DNA of 64,000 bases, from contig NZ_CAKZHV010000030.1 in assembly GCF_936927845.1 (NCBI RefSeq), positions 50,380-114,379 on the forward strand, given 5' to 3'. The notes below the pieces were generated by a model that had not been told where the DNA came from, did no database searches, and saw nothing but the letters and a program-made list of their open reading frames with translations. Position numbers and translations under genes: made by a program. Origin of the DNA: an uncultured Sphingomonas sp. Lineage in GTDB: Bacteria; Pseudomonadota; Alphaproteobacteria; Sphingomonadales; Sphingomonadaceae. Numbering within the stretch: position 1 is the first letter of the stretch; the number at the start of each line of letters is the position of its first letter. Positions 34,118-43,803 of this stretch are shown here, in pieces.

Positions 34118-35146
34118 TCAGGGTGACAGATGCAGGGCGACAGGTGGGTCGACCTGAAGACCGACCCGCTCCGCGACGGCTCGCGCCCAAGCCACTACCT
34201 TCTCAATCTCGTCTTGATGAGCGGCCAAGCCATTTGCCTGATCTTGGCTGCGACGACCTGCCTCGAAAGCGACGCCGGTCTTGGCATCACGAGCAAAATT
34301 ACCTTTGACGACAGTAGCGATAGCGTTCGGCCCAAGCGGTAACTCGAACAGTCGTGCTACCGCGTCGATGCTGCGTACGGGATCTGAGACAAGAACTTCA
34401 CTGTTCAGCAGGCGGACACGATTGGGCATCGCGGTCGCCAATCGTGTGAACAAGGCTTGCTGAGCCAGCCATCCTACTGCCGCTGCCTGCAAGTCGGTGT
34501 GCAGCAGATAGTCACCGGGTAAGAAGCCAAGGTCGATGATGCCGTCGGCGAGTTGCTTTGCCAGCAAGTCTCGAACCCACAATCGGCCCCACATGCCCTT
34601 GCGAGCGATAGAAGCGACGAAAACGGGTAGCGGTGCGTACAAAAGCACAGCGCGAGACTGGGGTCGCAATGACAGCATGCCCCCGATGAGTGCATTGACC
34701 ACATTTGAAGGCTTAACAATCACGCTCTCTCCGTCACAAAATGGTCGGGCGAGAAGAGCAAGGGCTTGATCCAGCACGGGCCGAATGTGAGCAGGCGTTG
34801 CGCCTCGGTGCCGCCAGCCCACCATGTCGTTCAATACTTGCGGCTCCTTCAACGCAGTTGCGGCTCCCGGTACGTCAAGCGAGCGGGCAAGCAACGTGGA
34901 GCAGCAATAGGCCGAGTGAAAAATGAAGTGCATTGGCGCGCTGGGCTGAACGGGTAGGTCGGCACGGCGGAAGGCACGTAGCGCCGGCGTGCCGAGATGT
35001 TCATCGGTCAGAAACGGTACCGCGGCGCGTGTGGCGCGATTGACCTGTATCATTTGAAAGGCGTCGCGCGGCGCATCGTAGCGGTGCGCGAGCCACTCCG
35101 CCTGCGCCATGGTCGCGTGCACGAACTGGGTGAGATCGGTCGGCAT
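34118..35146 (-). CDS. Sulfotransferase-like P-loop protein of the receptor/hydroxylase cluster
   Basis: From ATG 35146 (MPTDLTQFVHATMAQAEWLA) the protein has 342 aa. The centre MHFIFHSAYCCSTLLARSLD (about 72-90) resembles the phosphate-binding loop of sulfotransferases (F.F..S..CSTLLAR.L). Further matches are VIVKPSNVVNALIGGMLSLR and LLYAPLPVFVASIARKG. No signal peptide, so it is cytoplasmic. It is divergent from the TPR-hydroxylase gene (75-base gap). Such proteins accompany TonB receptors and aspartyl hydroxylases in sphingomonads and Caulobacterales. Whether it transfers sulfate or another group is unknown. Confidence 0.7.
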   Translation of the reverse strand: MPTDLTQFVHATMAQAEWLAHRYDAPRDAFQMIQVNRATRAAVPFLTDEHLGTPALRAFRRADLPVQPSAPMHFIFHSAYCCSTLLARSLDVPGAATALKEPQVLNDMVGWRHRGATPAHIRPVLDQALALLARPFCDGESVIVKPSNVVNALIGGMLSLRPQSRAVLLYAPLPVFVASIARKGMWGRLWVRDLLAKQLADGIIDLGFLPGDYLLHTDLQAAAVGWLAQQALFTRLATAMPNRVRLLNSEVLVSDPVRSIDAVARLFELPLGPNAIATVVKGNFARDAKTGVAFEAGRRSQDQANGLAAHQDEIEKVVAWARAVAERVGLQVDPPVALHLSP

Positions 35147-35221
35147 AAGATAGTTGGTAGATATCCATGAAGCTGAAAGCGATCGTTTGCATAGATCAAG
35201 CCGCTTCGGCATATTACCATA

Positions 35222-36508
35222 ATGGTCGTAAAACCTGTCGCCGAACCTGACATGGTCAGCATGCTTCGTACTGCTTCGGCGGCTCAGCAGTCGGGCGATA
35301 TTTCGCGGGCGACGATGCTCTACCGGCGCGTTTTGGAGACGGCGCCGGCGCAACCGGTTGCGCTTAATGCTCTTGGCATGATCGCGCTATCGAGCCGAGA
35401 TCCGAAAGCGGTCGAGTGGTTTGAACGTGCCGCCGCGGCCGATCCGCAGGCCGCTCCGCTGCTTCTTAATCTTGCGACCGCGCATCGAAGCAACGGCGAC
35501 GAAGAGGGTGAACAACGCGCCTTGGAAGCGGCGTTGGCGCTTGATCAACGTAACATCATGGCTAATTTTCGCCTAGCCGAATTGCTTGACCGTACAGGAA
35601 GAGACGCAGCTGCGACCGCACGATGGCACGGCCTTTCGTTGATGATCGGCTCGATCGCGCCGCGGTCCCCCCAGCTGCAAGGCATATTCACCAAAGCAAG
35701 GCAGCGCATCGCCGACCAAGGTGCGAAACTGGGCGATTTGATCGACCAAGCATTGTCGGCGTCACGCGATGTTGCGACCGCGACTGAGCGGAGGCGCGTC
35801 GATGCTTGTATCGATGCAATGCTCGGGCGTCGGCGCATCTACAATAATGAATGTCACGGGCTGCACTTCCCGTTCTTGCCCGCCGACGAATATTTTGATC
35901 GCGCACATTTCCCTTGGATGCCCGCGATCGAGGCTGAGACGGACGCCATTCGCGCAGAATTGGAGACGTTGCTTGCTGCCCCGGACTCGGGCTTTGCTCC
36001 TTACGTCGACATGGCGCCTGGCAGCCCTGTCGGACGCTGGACTCCACTCGATCGATCACTTCAGTGGAGCGCGCGCTATCTGTGGCGCTACGGTCAGCGT
36101 GATGATGATGTTTGCGCGCGCTGCCCACGCACCGCGGCAGCACTCGAGGCTGTACCGCGCGCCGATCTGTATCAGAAGGCGCCGACCGCCTTTTTCTCGA
36201 TCCTCAAACCCGGGACGCGCCTGCCGCCGCACAGCGGAGTGAGTAATGTTCGCGCCATTGTACACCTGCCCTTGATCGTGCCGGATCGGTGCGGACTGCG
36301 TGTGGGCGGAGAGACGCGCGAGTGGCAGGTCGGTACTGCCATGGCGTTCGACGATACGATCGAGCATGAAGCATGGAACGATAGCGACGAAGTTCGCGCC
36401 GTGCTGATCTTCGACGTCTGGAACCCCCATCTGACCACGCTGGAGCGCAGCATGGTGCAACGATTGTTCGAGACGATCGGAGAGCAGATGCCGAACGTGA
36501 GCGATTGA
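35222..36508 (+). CDS. TPR-aspartyl/asparaginyl beta-hydroxylase fusion (paralogue 1)
   Basis: A 428-aa protein. Residues 10-150 form tetratricopeptide-like repeats (SGDISRATMLYRRVLETAPA, QPVALNALGMIALSSRDPKA). The C-terminal half is an AspH-type Fe(II)/2-oxoglutarate oxygenase: FFSILKPGTRLPPHSGVSNV with H337, HLPLIVPDRCGLRVGGETRE, and AMAFDDTIEHEAWNDSDEVR with H382. AspH enzymes use this two-His metal site. It would hydroxylate a peptide or protein held by the repeats. It shares clear similarity with the gene at 37217. A second possible start is ATG 35252. Confidence 0.8.
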   Translation: MVVKPVAEPDMVSMLRTASAAQQSGDISRATMLYRRVLETAPAQPVALNALGMIALSSRDPKAVEWFERAAAADPQAAPLLLNLATAHRSNGDEEGEQRALEAALALDQRNIMANFRLAELLDRTGRDAAATARWHGLSLMIGSIAPRSPQLQGIFTKARQRIADQGAKLGDLIDQALSASRDVATATERRRVDACIDAMLGRRRIYNNECHGLHFPFLPADEYFDRAHFPWMPAIEAETDAIRAELETLLAAPDSGFAPYVDMAPGSPVGRWTPLDRSLQWSARYLWRYGQRDDDVCARCPRTAAALEAVPRADLYQKAPTAFFSILKPGTRLPPHSGVSNVRAIVHLPLIVPDRCGLRVGGETREWQVGTAMAFDDTIEHEAWNDSDEVRAVLIFDVWNPHLTTLERSMVQRLFETIGEQMPNVSD

Positions 36509-36589
36509 TCCCGATCGTCAAGGAAAGCAGTTGCCGCCGCGCTGAGTTGGCATATCATTCGTTCACAACATGATTCCAGGGGGGATCGA

Positions 36590-37177
36590 ATGATGTACGC
36601 ACATGTGCTCGTGTCAGTGACGATGTTGGTTTTGGCATCTTCGGCGGTTGCGCAGGACGGCGTTCCGCAGATGCGGCGGGATCAGAACCGGATCATGTTC
36701 AGCTCTTATCCTCCAGACGCGCTGAAGCGAAAGGAGGAGGGAACGGTTGGTGTTGCGGTGCGAACAGACCGAAATGGCACGATGCTCGACTGCGAAGTTA
36801 CGAAGTCAAGCGGGTTTCCGTCGCTTGATCGGGCGAGTTGCGCGATGCTGCTGGCTTACGGCCGGACCAAGCCGTTTCTTTCCGCGGATGGTCGTCGGGT
36901 ACAACATGCGCAGGACGGCACGGTCGTCTGGCGTCTCCCGGATGGCCGCGGGAGTTCCGCCGAGGCGGTAGCCGCGAGTTCCTTGTCGCCGATCGCAAGT
37001 GGCAAGTCGGCCGGTGGCACGACGGGCGAGCGGATGATCTGCAAGCGTCAATCGACTACTGGTTCGCTCGTCACCGCGACACGTGTGTGTATGTCGAAAT
37101 CTGACTGGGATCGCGAGCTGACCGCGACGCAGCAGCAATTGCGCGAGTATAAACCGGGCTTTCAGAATTACGAATGA
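36590..37177 (+). CDS. Periplasmic TonB-C-like protein
   Basis: A 195-aa protein with a signal peptide (MMYAHVLVSVTMLVLASSAVAQ). The domain SYPPDALKRKEEGTVGVAVR TDRNGTMLDCEVTKSSGFPSLDRASCAMLL has the TonB C-terminal pattern (YPP.A......G.V.V...V...G....C.V..SSG...LD). A C-terminal part with MICKRQSTTGSLVTATRVCM contains two more cysteines. It lacks the transmembrane anchor and proline-rich linker of true TonB, so it is a secreted TonB-C relative. It lies between the two hydroxylase paralogues. Confidence 0.75.
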   Translation: MMYAHVLVSVTMLVLASSAVAQDGVPQMRRDQNRIMFSSYPPDALKRKEEGTVGVAVRTDRNGTMLDCEVTKSSGFPSLDRASCAMLLAYGRTKPFLSADGRRVQHAQDGTVVWRLPDGRGSSAEAVAASSLSPIASGKSAGGTTGERMICKRQSTTGSLVTATRVCMSKSDWDRELTATQQQLREYKPGFQNYE

Positions 37178-37216
37178 TAGCGACAGCCGCGTACACGCCC
37201 TCATCTTTTTCTTAGA

Positions 37217-38374
37217 TTAGCCGTTGTCCACCACTCGTCCTTGGTAATCGTCGATTGCGGTGAAGATGGCGGTGAGTGCTGCGCGCTCTTCGATCGTGAT
37301 GTCCGGCCGCCAAATCTCGAACAACAGGACGACTCTGGTTGCGTCGCCGTTGTTCCATGCTTCATGCTCGATCGAATCGTCGAAGATCAGCATGCGCCCC
37401 ACTTCCCACGTGCGTCTATGTGCACCGACGCGCAGCATGCAATCGGGCGGTGCGATCAGCGGGACGTGACAAATCAATCGCGTGTTCAACAAGCCATGAT
37501 GCGGGCGGATGTGCGTGCCGGGTCGCAGCAGCGAGAACAGCGCCATCGGCGAGCGTTCGGCGATCATCGGCATCGGTGCGTGCGCAAGCGCTTGCATCGT
37601 TGCAGGGCAACGCGACGCATTCGACTCGACCGGTGCGCCGCCTTGCCACAGGTACAAGGCGCTCCAGCTTGGATCATCGAGCAGCGGGTTGGCCGGCGGC
37701 GGACTGCCGTTCTGCGTCTGAACATACGGCGAGAAAGATCCGTCGGTCGCCATCATGGCGGTGAGTTCTGCCTGCATTTGTGGCACCAGCGCCTCAACTG
37801 ACGCGACCCAATCAAATTCTTCGCGTTCAAAGAAGGCGCGCTGCGCCAGTCCTGGAAAATAGAACATCGATGGCTGCTGGGCGTATAGTTCATGGCGCCC
37901 CATCAGCAGGTCCAATGCCTCGCGCAGACGTGCTCCGCTTGAGCCGACTGCCAAGCCATTGTCGCTGATCGCCTGATCGAGGTGAGCGGCGAAGCGCTCA
38001 CTAGCGGCAGCGACAAACGCCTGCGCGGCATGCAGACGCTGCGACAGCGCTGATGGCACGTGGAAGCCTGGCTGAGCCGCAACATTCAACGCCGCCCGGT
38101 AGAATGTGAGCGCGCTCCGTTCATCCCCCAGTTGTTCTTTCAATGCTGCCGTTACAAGCAGGGTTGGCAGATCACGCGGTGTCGTTTGCAATTGTCGCTC
38201 GAACGCGTCGGTTGCACCTAGCGTATCACCTAGCGCCTGTTCGACCTGACCAATGATCAACCAAGGCGTCGCAGGGTTGATCGCCCCACGAAGCGCATCG
38301 ACGCGCTGCCGAGCCGTTACGCGATCGCCGCGTTGCAAGGCTGTGATGGCCTCACGTGCCCACTGATCGTTCAA
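37217..38374 (-). CDS. TPR-aspartyl/asparaginyl beta-hydroxylase fusion (paralogue 2)
   Basis: A 385-aa paralogue of the 35222 gene, facing the other way. The N-terminal repeats include TPWLIIGQVEQALGDTLGAT and ERSALTFYRAALNVAAQPGF. The hydroxylase domain has FSLLRPGTHIRPHHGLLNTR, CHVPLIAPPDCMLRVGAHRR, TWEVGRMLIFDDSIEHEAWN and VVLLFEIWRPDITIEERAAL, with both metal histidines present. The two genes differ enough to suggest separate substrates. It lies downstream of clpB on the same strand, with a hairpin between. Confidence 0.8.
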   Translation of the reverse strand: MNDQWAREAITALQRGDRVTARQRVDALRGAINPATPWLIIGQVEQALGDTLGATDAFERQLQTTPRDLPTLLVTAALKEQLGDERSALTFYRAALNVAAQPGFHVPSALSQRLHAAQAFVAAASERFAAHLDQAISDNGLAVGSSGARLREALDLLMGRHELYAQQPSMFYFPGLAQRAFFEREEFDWVASVEALVPQMQAELTAMMATDGSFSPYVQTQNGSPPPANPLLDDPSWSALYLWQGGAPVESNASRCPATMQALAHAPMPMIAERSPMALFSLLRPGTHIRPHHGLLNTRLICHVPLIAPPDCMLRVGAHRRTWEVGRMLIFDDSIEHEAWNNGDATRVVLLFEIWRPDITIEERAALTAIFTAIDDYQGRVVDNG

Positions 38375-38392
38375 GTGTTCAAGGTCCGTTGC

Positions 38393-38425
38393 CGCTGTGT
38401 CGCCACGCTAATCGGCGACACAGCG
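38393..38425 (-). terminator. Strong hairpin between clpB and the hydroxylase gene
   Basis: CGCTGTGTCGCC (38393-38404) is an exact inverted repeat of GGCGACACAGCG (38414-38425) with a nine-base loop. On the minus strand it lies between the clpB stop and the start of paralogue 2. No T-run follows on either strand, so it may be a Rho-assisted terminator or a leader structure. Confidence 0.4.
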
Positions 38426-38453
38426 ATACACAACGTTTAGACGCGCTGCCCCG

Positions 38454-41033
38454 TCACCCCGCCGACAGCACCAGCCTTCCGTCACCTTCGTCGACGTGAA
38501 CGGTGGCGCCATCCTTGACCTCGCCGCGCAGGATCAGGTCGGCGAGCGGGTCCTGCAGGTAGCGTTGCACCGCGCGCTTCAAGGGCCGGGCGCCGTAGAC
38601 CGGATCGTAGCCGACCCGGCCCAGCCACGCGCGCGCCGCCTCGGTCAGGTCTAAGGTCACCTTGCGATCCGCCAAGAGCTTGCCGACGCGCGACACCTGG
38701 ATGTCGACGATCGGGCCCATGTGCGCCTGACCCAGCCGGTGGAACAGGATGATCTCGTCCAGCCGGTTGAGGAACTCAGGTCGGAAATGCGCGCGCACCA
38801 CGTCCATCACCTGCGGCTCGACACTCTCGACCGCGGCGTCCTCGGGCATGTTGGCGAGGAACTGCGATCCGAGGTTCGAGGTCAGGATGATCAGCGTGTT
38901 GCTGAAATCGACCGTCCGGCCCTGACCGTCGGTCAGGCGACCGTCGTCGAGCACTTGCAGCAGCACGTTGAAGACGTCGCCGTGCGCCTTTTCCACCTCG
39001 TCGAACAGCACGACCTGGTACGGCCGGCGCCGGACCGCCTCGGTCAGCACGCCGCCTTCCTCGTAGCCGACATAGCCCGGCGGCGCACCGATCAGCCGCG
39101 ACACCGCGTGCTTCTCCATGAACTCGCTCATGTCGATCCGCACCATCGCGTTCGGGTCATCGAACAGGAATTCGGCGAGGCTCTTGGTCAGCTCGGTCTT
39201 GCCGACGCCGGTCGGCCCGAGGAACAGGAAGGAGCCGAGCGGGCGGTTGGGGTCCTGCAATCCCGCACGCGCGCGGCGCACCGCGGTGGAGACGGCACGC
39301 ACCGCGTCGGCCTGGCCGATCACGCGCTTGCCTAGAACCTCTTCCATCCGCAGCAGCTTCTCGCGCTCGCCCGCCATCATCCGCTCGACCGGTACCCCGG
39401 TCCAGCGGCTGACCACGCCCGCGATATCGTCTGCGGTCACTTCCTCGCGCAGCATCGCGCCTTGCGTGGTTGCCTGCGCCTCGGCGAGCTGACGCTCCAG
39501 CGCGGGGATGCGGCCGTAGGACAGCTCGCCCGCCTTCGCCAGGTCGCCCTGGCGCTGCGCCTGTTCGAGCTCCAGCCGCGCGGCATCGAGCTGTTCCTTC
39601 AGCTTCGCCTCGCCCGCAATCTTGTCCTTCTCGGCCTGCCAGCGCGTCGTCAGCTCGGCCGATTGCTGTTCGAGATTGGCGAGTTCCTCCTCCAGATTGG
39701 CGAAGCGGTCGCGCGACGCCTCGTCCGACTCGCGGCGCAGCCCCTCGCGCTCGATCTTCAACCGCAGGATGCGGCGATCGAGCGACTCGATCTCCTCGGG
39801 CTTCGACTCCACCTCCATGCGGATGCGGCTGGCGGCCTCATCCATCAGGTCGATCGCCTTGTCGGGCAGGAAACGGTCGGTGATGTAGCGGTTGGATAAG
39901 GTCGCCGCCGAGACGAGCGCACCGTCGGTGATGCGCACGCCGTGGTGCATCTCATACTTGTCCTTCAACCCGCGCAGGATCGAGATCGTGTCCTCAACCG
40001 TCGGCTCGCCGACGAACACGGGCTGGAAGCGCCGCTGAAGCGCGGGGTCCTTTTCAACGTGCTTGCGGTATTCGTCGAGCGTGGTCGCGCCGACGCAGTG
40101 GAGCTCGCCGCGTGCGAGTGCGGGTTTCAGGAGGTTTCCCGCGTCCATCGCGCCCTCCGACTTTCCTGCACCGATCAGCGTGTGCATCTCGTCGATGAAC
40201 AGGATGATGTCGCCCTCGGCCTGGCGCACCTCATCGAGCACGCCCTTCAACCGCTCCTCGAACTCGCCGCGATATTTCGCGCCCGCGATCAGCGCGCCCA
40301 TGTCGAGCGCCATCAGACGACGGTCCTTGAGCGTGTCGGGCACGTCGCCGTTGGCGATGCGCAGCGCGAGCCCTTCCGCGATCGCGGTCTTGCCGACGCC
40401 GGGTTCACCAATCAGCGCGGGATTGTTCTTGGTGCGGCGGGCGAGGATCTGAATCGTGCGGCGGATCTCCTCGTCGCGGCCGATCACGGGATCGAGCTTG
40501 CCGTCGCGTGCCGCCTCCGTCAGGTCGCGCGCGAATTTTTTAAGCGCGTCGTAGCGGTCCTCCGCACTCTGCGTGTCGGCGGTGCGGCCGCCGCGCAGCT
40601 CGTTGATCGCGCTGTTGAGCGCGTCGGCGCGGACGCCTGCGGCCTGAAGCGCCTTGCCCGCGGCGGTATTGAGCGACAGCGCGAGCGCGACCAGCATCCG
40701 CTCGACCGTGACATAGCTGTCACCCGCCTTTTTCGCGATCTCCTCGGCCTGGTCGAGCACGCGCACGGTGGCGGTGCCAAGCCCCGGCGGCGTCTGCGCG
40801 CCCGAGCCGCTGACCGCGGGGATCTTGGCGAGCGCCGCGTCCGTCTCGGCGGTCGCGCGGCGCGCGTCGCCGCCGGCACGCGCGATCAGCCCGGCGGCCA
40901 TGCCCTGCTCATCCTCGAGCAGCGCTTTCAAGAGATGTTCGGGCGCGATCTGCTGATGGTTCATGCGGATCGCGACGGTGCGTGCGGACTGGAGAAAGCC
41001 CTGCGCGCGGTCGGTAAACTTGTCGAGGTTCAT
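38454..41033 (-). CDS. clpB: ClpB disaggregase chaperone
   Basis: A complete 859-aa ClpB. N-terminal domain ([20 protein letters not shown]), AAA-1 with P-loop [20 protein letters not shown], a coiled-coil middle domain (about 400-525, including [20 protein letters not shown]), and AAA-2 with [20 protein letters not shown] and the arginine-finger region. With DnaK it rescues aggregated proteins. A heat-shock-type promoter lies directly upstream. Confidence 0.97.
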   Translation of the reverse strand: MNLDKFTDRAQGFLQSARTVAIRMNHQQIAPEHLLKALLEDEQGMAAGLIARAGGDARRATAETDAALAKIPAVSGSGAQTPPGLGTATVRVLDQAEEIAKKAGDSYVTVERMLVALALSLNTAAGKALQAAGVRADALNSAINELRGGRTADTQSAEDRYDALKKFARDLTEAARDGKLDPVIGRDEEIRRTIQILARRTKNNPALIGEPGVGKTAIAEGLALRIANGDVPDTLKDRRLMALDMGALIAGAKYRGEFEERLKGVLDEVRQAEGDIILFIDEMHTLIGAGKSEGAMDAGNLLKPALARGELHCVGATTLDEYRKHVEKDPALQRRFQPVFVGEPTVEDTISILRGLKDKYEMHHGVRITDGALVSAATLSNRYITDRFLPDKAIDLMDEAASRIRMEVESKPEEIESLDRRILRLKIEREGLRRESDEASRDRFANLEEELANLEQQSAELTTRWQAEKDKIAGEAKLKEQLDAARLELEQAQRQGDLAKAGELSYGRIPALERQLAEAQATTQGAMLREEVTADDIAGVVSRWTGVPVERMMAGEREKLLRMEEVLGKRVIGQADAVRAVSTAVRRARAGLQDPNRPLGSFLFLGPTGVGKTELTKSLAEFLFDDPNAMVRIDMSEFMEKHAVSRLIGAPPGYVGYEEGGVLTEAVRRRPYQVVLFDEVEKAHGDVFNVLLQVLDDGRLTDGQGRTVDFSNTLIILTSNLGSQFLANMPEDAAVESVEPQVMDVVRAHFRPEFLNRLDEIILFHRLGQAHMGPIVDIQVSRVGKLLADRKVTLDLTEAARAWLGRVGYDPVYGARPLKRAVQRYLQDPLADLILRGEVKDGATVHVDEGDGRLVLSAG

Positions 41034-41058
41034 GGAAGTCCCCTGCTGTGTTGCCGAC

Positions 41059-41087
41059 TAGATGGTGTGATATTCGGGCAACACAAG
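41059..41087 (-). promoter_or_regulatory. RpoH (sigma-32)-type promoter of clpB
   Basis: Reading the minus strand, CTTGTGT (41087-41081) is followed after 13 bases by CACCATCTA (41067-41059). This matches the RpoH pattern CTTGAA / CCCCATNTA closely, and lies 26 bases before the start codon of a classic heat-shock gene. Confidence 0.65.
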
Positions 41088-41095
41088 TGTGCCCG

Positions 41096-41902
41096 TCAGG
41101 CTTCAATCCAGGTCTTCTCGCGCAGGTTGAGGTGCGTCAGCCGCCGTCGTGCGAGCCGGGGGCCGAGAAAGCGGTGGAAATACCAGTTCTTCACCACATG
41201 CGGCGTGAAATGGTAGAGTAGCCGTTCGCCAAGCGTCCAGCGCACGCGTGTGCGGTCCGAGCGGCGCGGGGAGGGGACGCACCACAGGTCGAAGGGGTAG
41301 ACCGCGGCGCCGTGCGCCAGCACGCGCTCCATGATCTCATGATCCATCAACACATAGGGCCAGTGACCGTGCGTGTAGCCGCCGGCCGCCAGATAGGCCG
41401 AGGTGCGGAATGTCTGGCCGTAGCCGCCGGTGTGTGTCTGTTTGGGCCACAGCCGACTGACGCGCTGGTTGTGGCGACGCTTGGCGAGCGCGGCTGGACC
41501 ATCGGCAGGATCGGTGACGTCGGTCGCCATCACCGCGACGACGCGCGCGCCGCCCTCTGCAAAGGCCTGCCTCGCGGTGGCGAGATAGTGCGGCGGGTAG
41601 AAGGTGTCGGCGTCGGTGAACGCGACGAACGGCGTCGCGATGTGCAGGTTGGCGACCTCCAGCGCGTGGATCTTGCCGGGCTGCTCCGCGAACAGGTGGA
41701 TCACCTCGACCCCGCGCATCGCCGCCGCCTCGGCGTGCGCGATCTCGGCCGAGCCGTCGTTCGAGGCATTGTCGACCAGGATCAGGCGGAAGGGCTTGAG
41801 CGTCTGCGCGTCCAAGCTGCGCAGTGTCGCGGCGAGGTAGTCGGCCTCGTTGAAATAGGCGAGAACGACCGTCCACTCTGATGTGCTCTGCGGCGTCATC
41901 AC
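41096..41902 (-). CDS. Glycosyltransferase family 2
   Basis: A 268-aa GT-A enzyme. The N-terminus WTVVLAYFNEADYLAATLRS, LILVDNASNDGSAEIAHAEA and the metal-binding DxD-like FTDADTFYPPHYLATARQAF are all present. It has a C-terminal region ending in a basic tail. It presumably transfers a sugar to a surface polysaccharide or lipid. Its start overlaps the stop of the following GT4 gene (ATGA). Confidence 0.85.
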   Translation of the reverse strand: MMTPQSTSEWTVVLAYFNEADYLAATLRSLDAQTLKPFRLILVDNASNDGSAEIAHAEAAAMRGVEVIHLFAEQPGKIHALEVANLHIATPFVAFTDADTFYPPHYLATARQAFAEGGARVVAVMATDVTDPADGPAALAKRRHNQRVSRLWPKQTHTGGYGQTFRTSAYLAAGGYTHGHWPYVLMDHEIMERVLAHGAAVYPFDLWCVPSPRRSDRTRVRWTLGERLLYHFTPHVVKNWYFHRFLGPRLARRRLTHLNLREKTWIEA

Positions 41903-42963
41903 GCATCCCCGCGGGCAAGGCGCAGCAGCGTGTGGCAGGCGGGCTCGCTCGACCGCAACCCGTGCGTCGCCAGCGCGTGCGCGCGCGCCATCAGCCCCAT
42001 CGCCGCCAGCCGCGTCGGATCGGCGAGCAGTGCGGCGACCTCGTGTCGGTAATTACGATTGGTCACGCGCAATCCGCAATTGGCCGGCAGCACGTCGGCG
42101 CTGATCCGGTCGGCGAAGGCGACCACTGGGCGCCCGCACGCCATCGCTTCGACGATCGCGCGCGGAAAATAGTCGCGCCGCCCGGCGTGAAAGTAGAGCG
42201 CGGCAGAGCCGAGCAGCGCAGGCACGGCGGCGTTGGGAACGTGGCCGAGCCAGTCGATCTCCGGATAGCGTCGTGCCAGCGCCTCTGCGTCGGGTCCGCC
42301 GCCCGCGACCGCGACGCGGTGCTCGACCGAGAGCGCGCCGACCTCGGAAAAGCTCTTCCACCGCGTCAGCCGACTGACCGCGATCACGTCGCGGCGGCGC
42401 TCGCCCATGACGGGGCGGAAACGTTCGGTGTCGATCGACTTGGGTAGCCGCTCCATTCGGGCGTAGGGAATGGCCGGGCGCCACGGCACGCGCGGCCGCG
42501 CGAGCGCACGCTCCTGCAATTCCGACTCGGTGAAGACCATCGCGGCGTGCGGAACCAGTCGGCTCCAGTAATCGCCGCCGATGATGACCGCGAACTGCCT
42601 CGCATCGGGCTTTAACGCGCGGTCGAACAGGCGATAGCCCGCGCCACCGTTGGTGCCGATGACGACGAACAGGTCGGCGGTGTCGGCGCGCGCGGCGTCG
42701 ACCAGCGCGTCGCTGTAATGGTCGCGCGACTTGGTGCCGCCACCATCGCGTGCGAACAGCCGCAGCGTGTAGGGCGCGCCGACGTCGGGGTCGCAGCGCA
42801 GCACGCTGTTCTCGTGCCCCACGCCCCACAACTCGACATCCACGCCGAGCGCCGATAGGAGCGCGGGCATCCGGCGGTCGCGATTGTCCCAGCGCAGCCA
42901 CTCGGCCGGATCGGCGACGCTGTGATACGTCGGGTAGGAAAGAACGAAGACGATGCGTGTCAT
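41899..42963 (-). CDS. Glycosyltransferase, GT4-like
   Basis: From ATG 42963 (MTRIVFVLSYPTYHSVADPA) the protein has 354 aa; an upstream frame lacks a proper start. Donor-half features: VIAVSRLTRWKSFSEVGALS, AVAGGGPDAEALARRYPEID, LGHVPNAAVPALLGSAALYF and PRAIVEAMACGRPVVAFADR, with the E-x7-E-like signature of retaining GT4 enzymes. It is coupled to the GT2 gene. Its promoter region is shared with the divergent GT2 at 43015. Confidence 0.85.
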   Translation of the reverse strand: MTRIVFVLSYPTYHSVADPAEWLRWDNRDRRMPALLSALGVDVELWGVGHENSVLRCDPDVGAPYTLRLFARDGGGTKSRDHYSDALVDAARADTADLFVVIGTNGGAGYRLFDRALKPDARQFAVIIGGDYWSRLVPHAAMVFTESELQERALARPRVPWRPAIPYARMERLPKSIDTERFRPVMGERRRDVIAVSRLTRWKSFSEVGALSVEHRVAVAGGGPDAEALARRYPEIDWLGHVPNAAVPALLGSAALYFHAGRRDYFPRAIVEAMACGRPVVAFADRISADVLPANCGLRVTNRNYRHEVAALLADPTRLAAMGLMARAHALATHGLRSSEPACHTLLRLARGDA

Positions 42964-43014
42964 GGCAAGGCGCGGCGGATACCAGCATGCTCCCGTGCTG
43001 CCTAGGACGATGGC

Positions 43015-43803
43015 GTGAGGCCCGCAGCCCAGCCGTTCGCTGATGACGGCCCCCGCATCTCCTGCCTGATGGTGACCGCGGACCGGATGCATCTGGCCGA
43101 GCGCTCAGTCGACTGCTTCCTCGCGCAGACCTATCCCAATCGCGAGCTCGTCGTGGTCGACGACGGGACGCAGGATTATGCGCCGGTCCTGTCGCGCGTG
43201 CCCGCCGACCGGCTGATCCATCATCGGTTGGTCAAGGACCCGGCGACGACGCTGGGCGCGTTGCGCAACCTGTCGCTCGATCTCGCGCGTGGTGACGTGA
43301 TCGCGCAATGGGACGACGACGACTGGTTCGATCCTGAGCGGCTGGCGCGGCAGATCGTCGTGCTGGGCGATCATGCCGCATGCTGGTGCCCGGTCGCGCT
43401 GATGCACCTGGCCGAACCCGCGTGGCTCACGCGGCCGTACATCGGCTGGTTCCAGGGCGGGGTGCCGAGCACGATCCTGCATCGCCGCCGCGACGACATC
43501 CGCTACCCGCTCGAACGCCGCGGTGAGGACAGCACCTACCGCGACGCGTGGCGGCGGCTCGGCTTCACGCTGCTCGACGAGGGCGAGGCAGCACTGCTGA
43601 TCCGCTGCTTTCACGGCGGCAACACGTGGGAGCGCGCGCATTTCGAGAAGCGCATCGCGCTCACCCCGCGCGACCGGGTGGAATGGGGCGTTCGCCGCCT
43701 GCTGGGTCGAACAACGGATTACTCGCGCTTTCGCCTGACACCCAGGCAGCGGGCGTCGTTCGACGCCTTCTTCGCGCACTCGCGCGCGCTCGGGCTGTTC
43801 TGA
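43015..43803 (+). CDS. Glycosyltransferase family 2
   Basis: A 262-aa GT-A enzyme starting at GTG 43015. It has ISCLMVTADRMHLAERSVDC, LVVVDDGTQDYAPVLSRVPA and the metal motif AQWDDDDWFDPERLARQIVV. It also carries RRGEDSTYRDAWRRLGFTLL, the acceptor-side motif of this family. Its stop overlaps the next start (TGATG), so it is coupled to the membrane protein that follows. Confidence 0.83.
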   Translation: MRPAAQPFADDGPRISCLMVTADRMHLAERSVDCFLAQTYPNRELVVVDDGTQDYAPVLSRVPADRLIHHRLVKDPATTLGALRNLSLDLARGDVIAQWDDDDWFDPERLARQIVVLGDHAACWCPVALMHLAEPAWLTRPYIGWFQGGVPSTILHRRRDDIRYPLERRGEDSTYRDAWRRLGFTLLDEGEAALLIRCFHGGNTWERAHFEKRIALTPRDRVEWGVRRLLGRTTDYSRFRLTPRQRASFDAFFAHSRALGLF

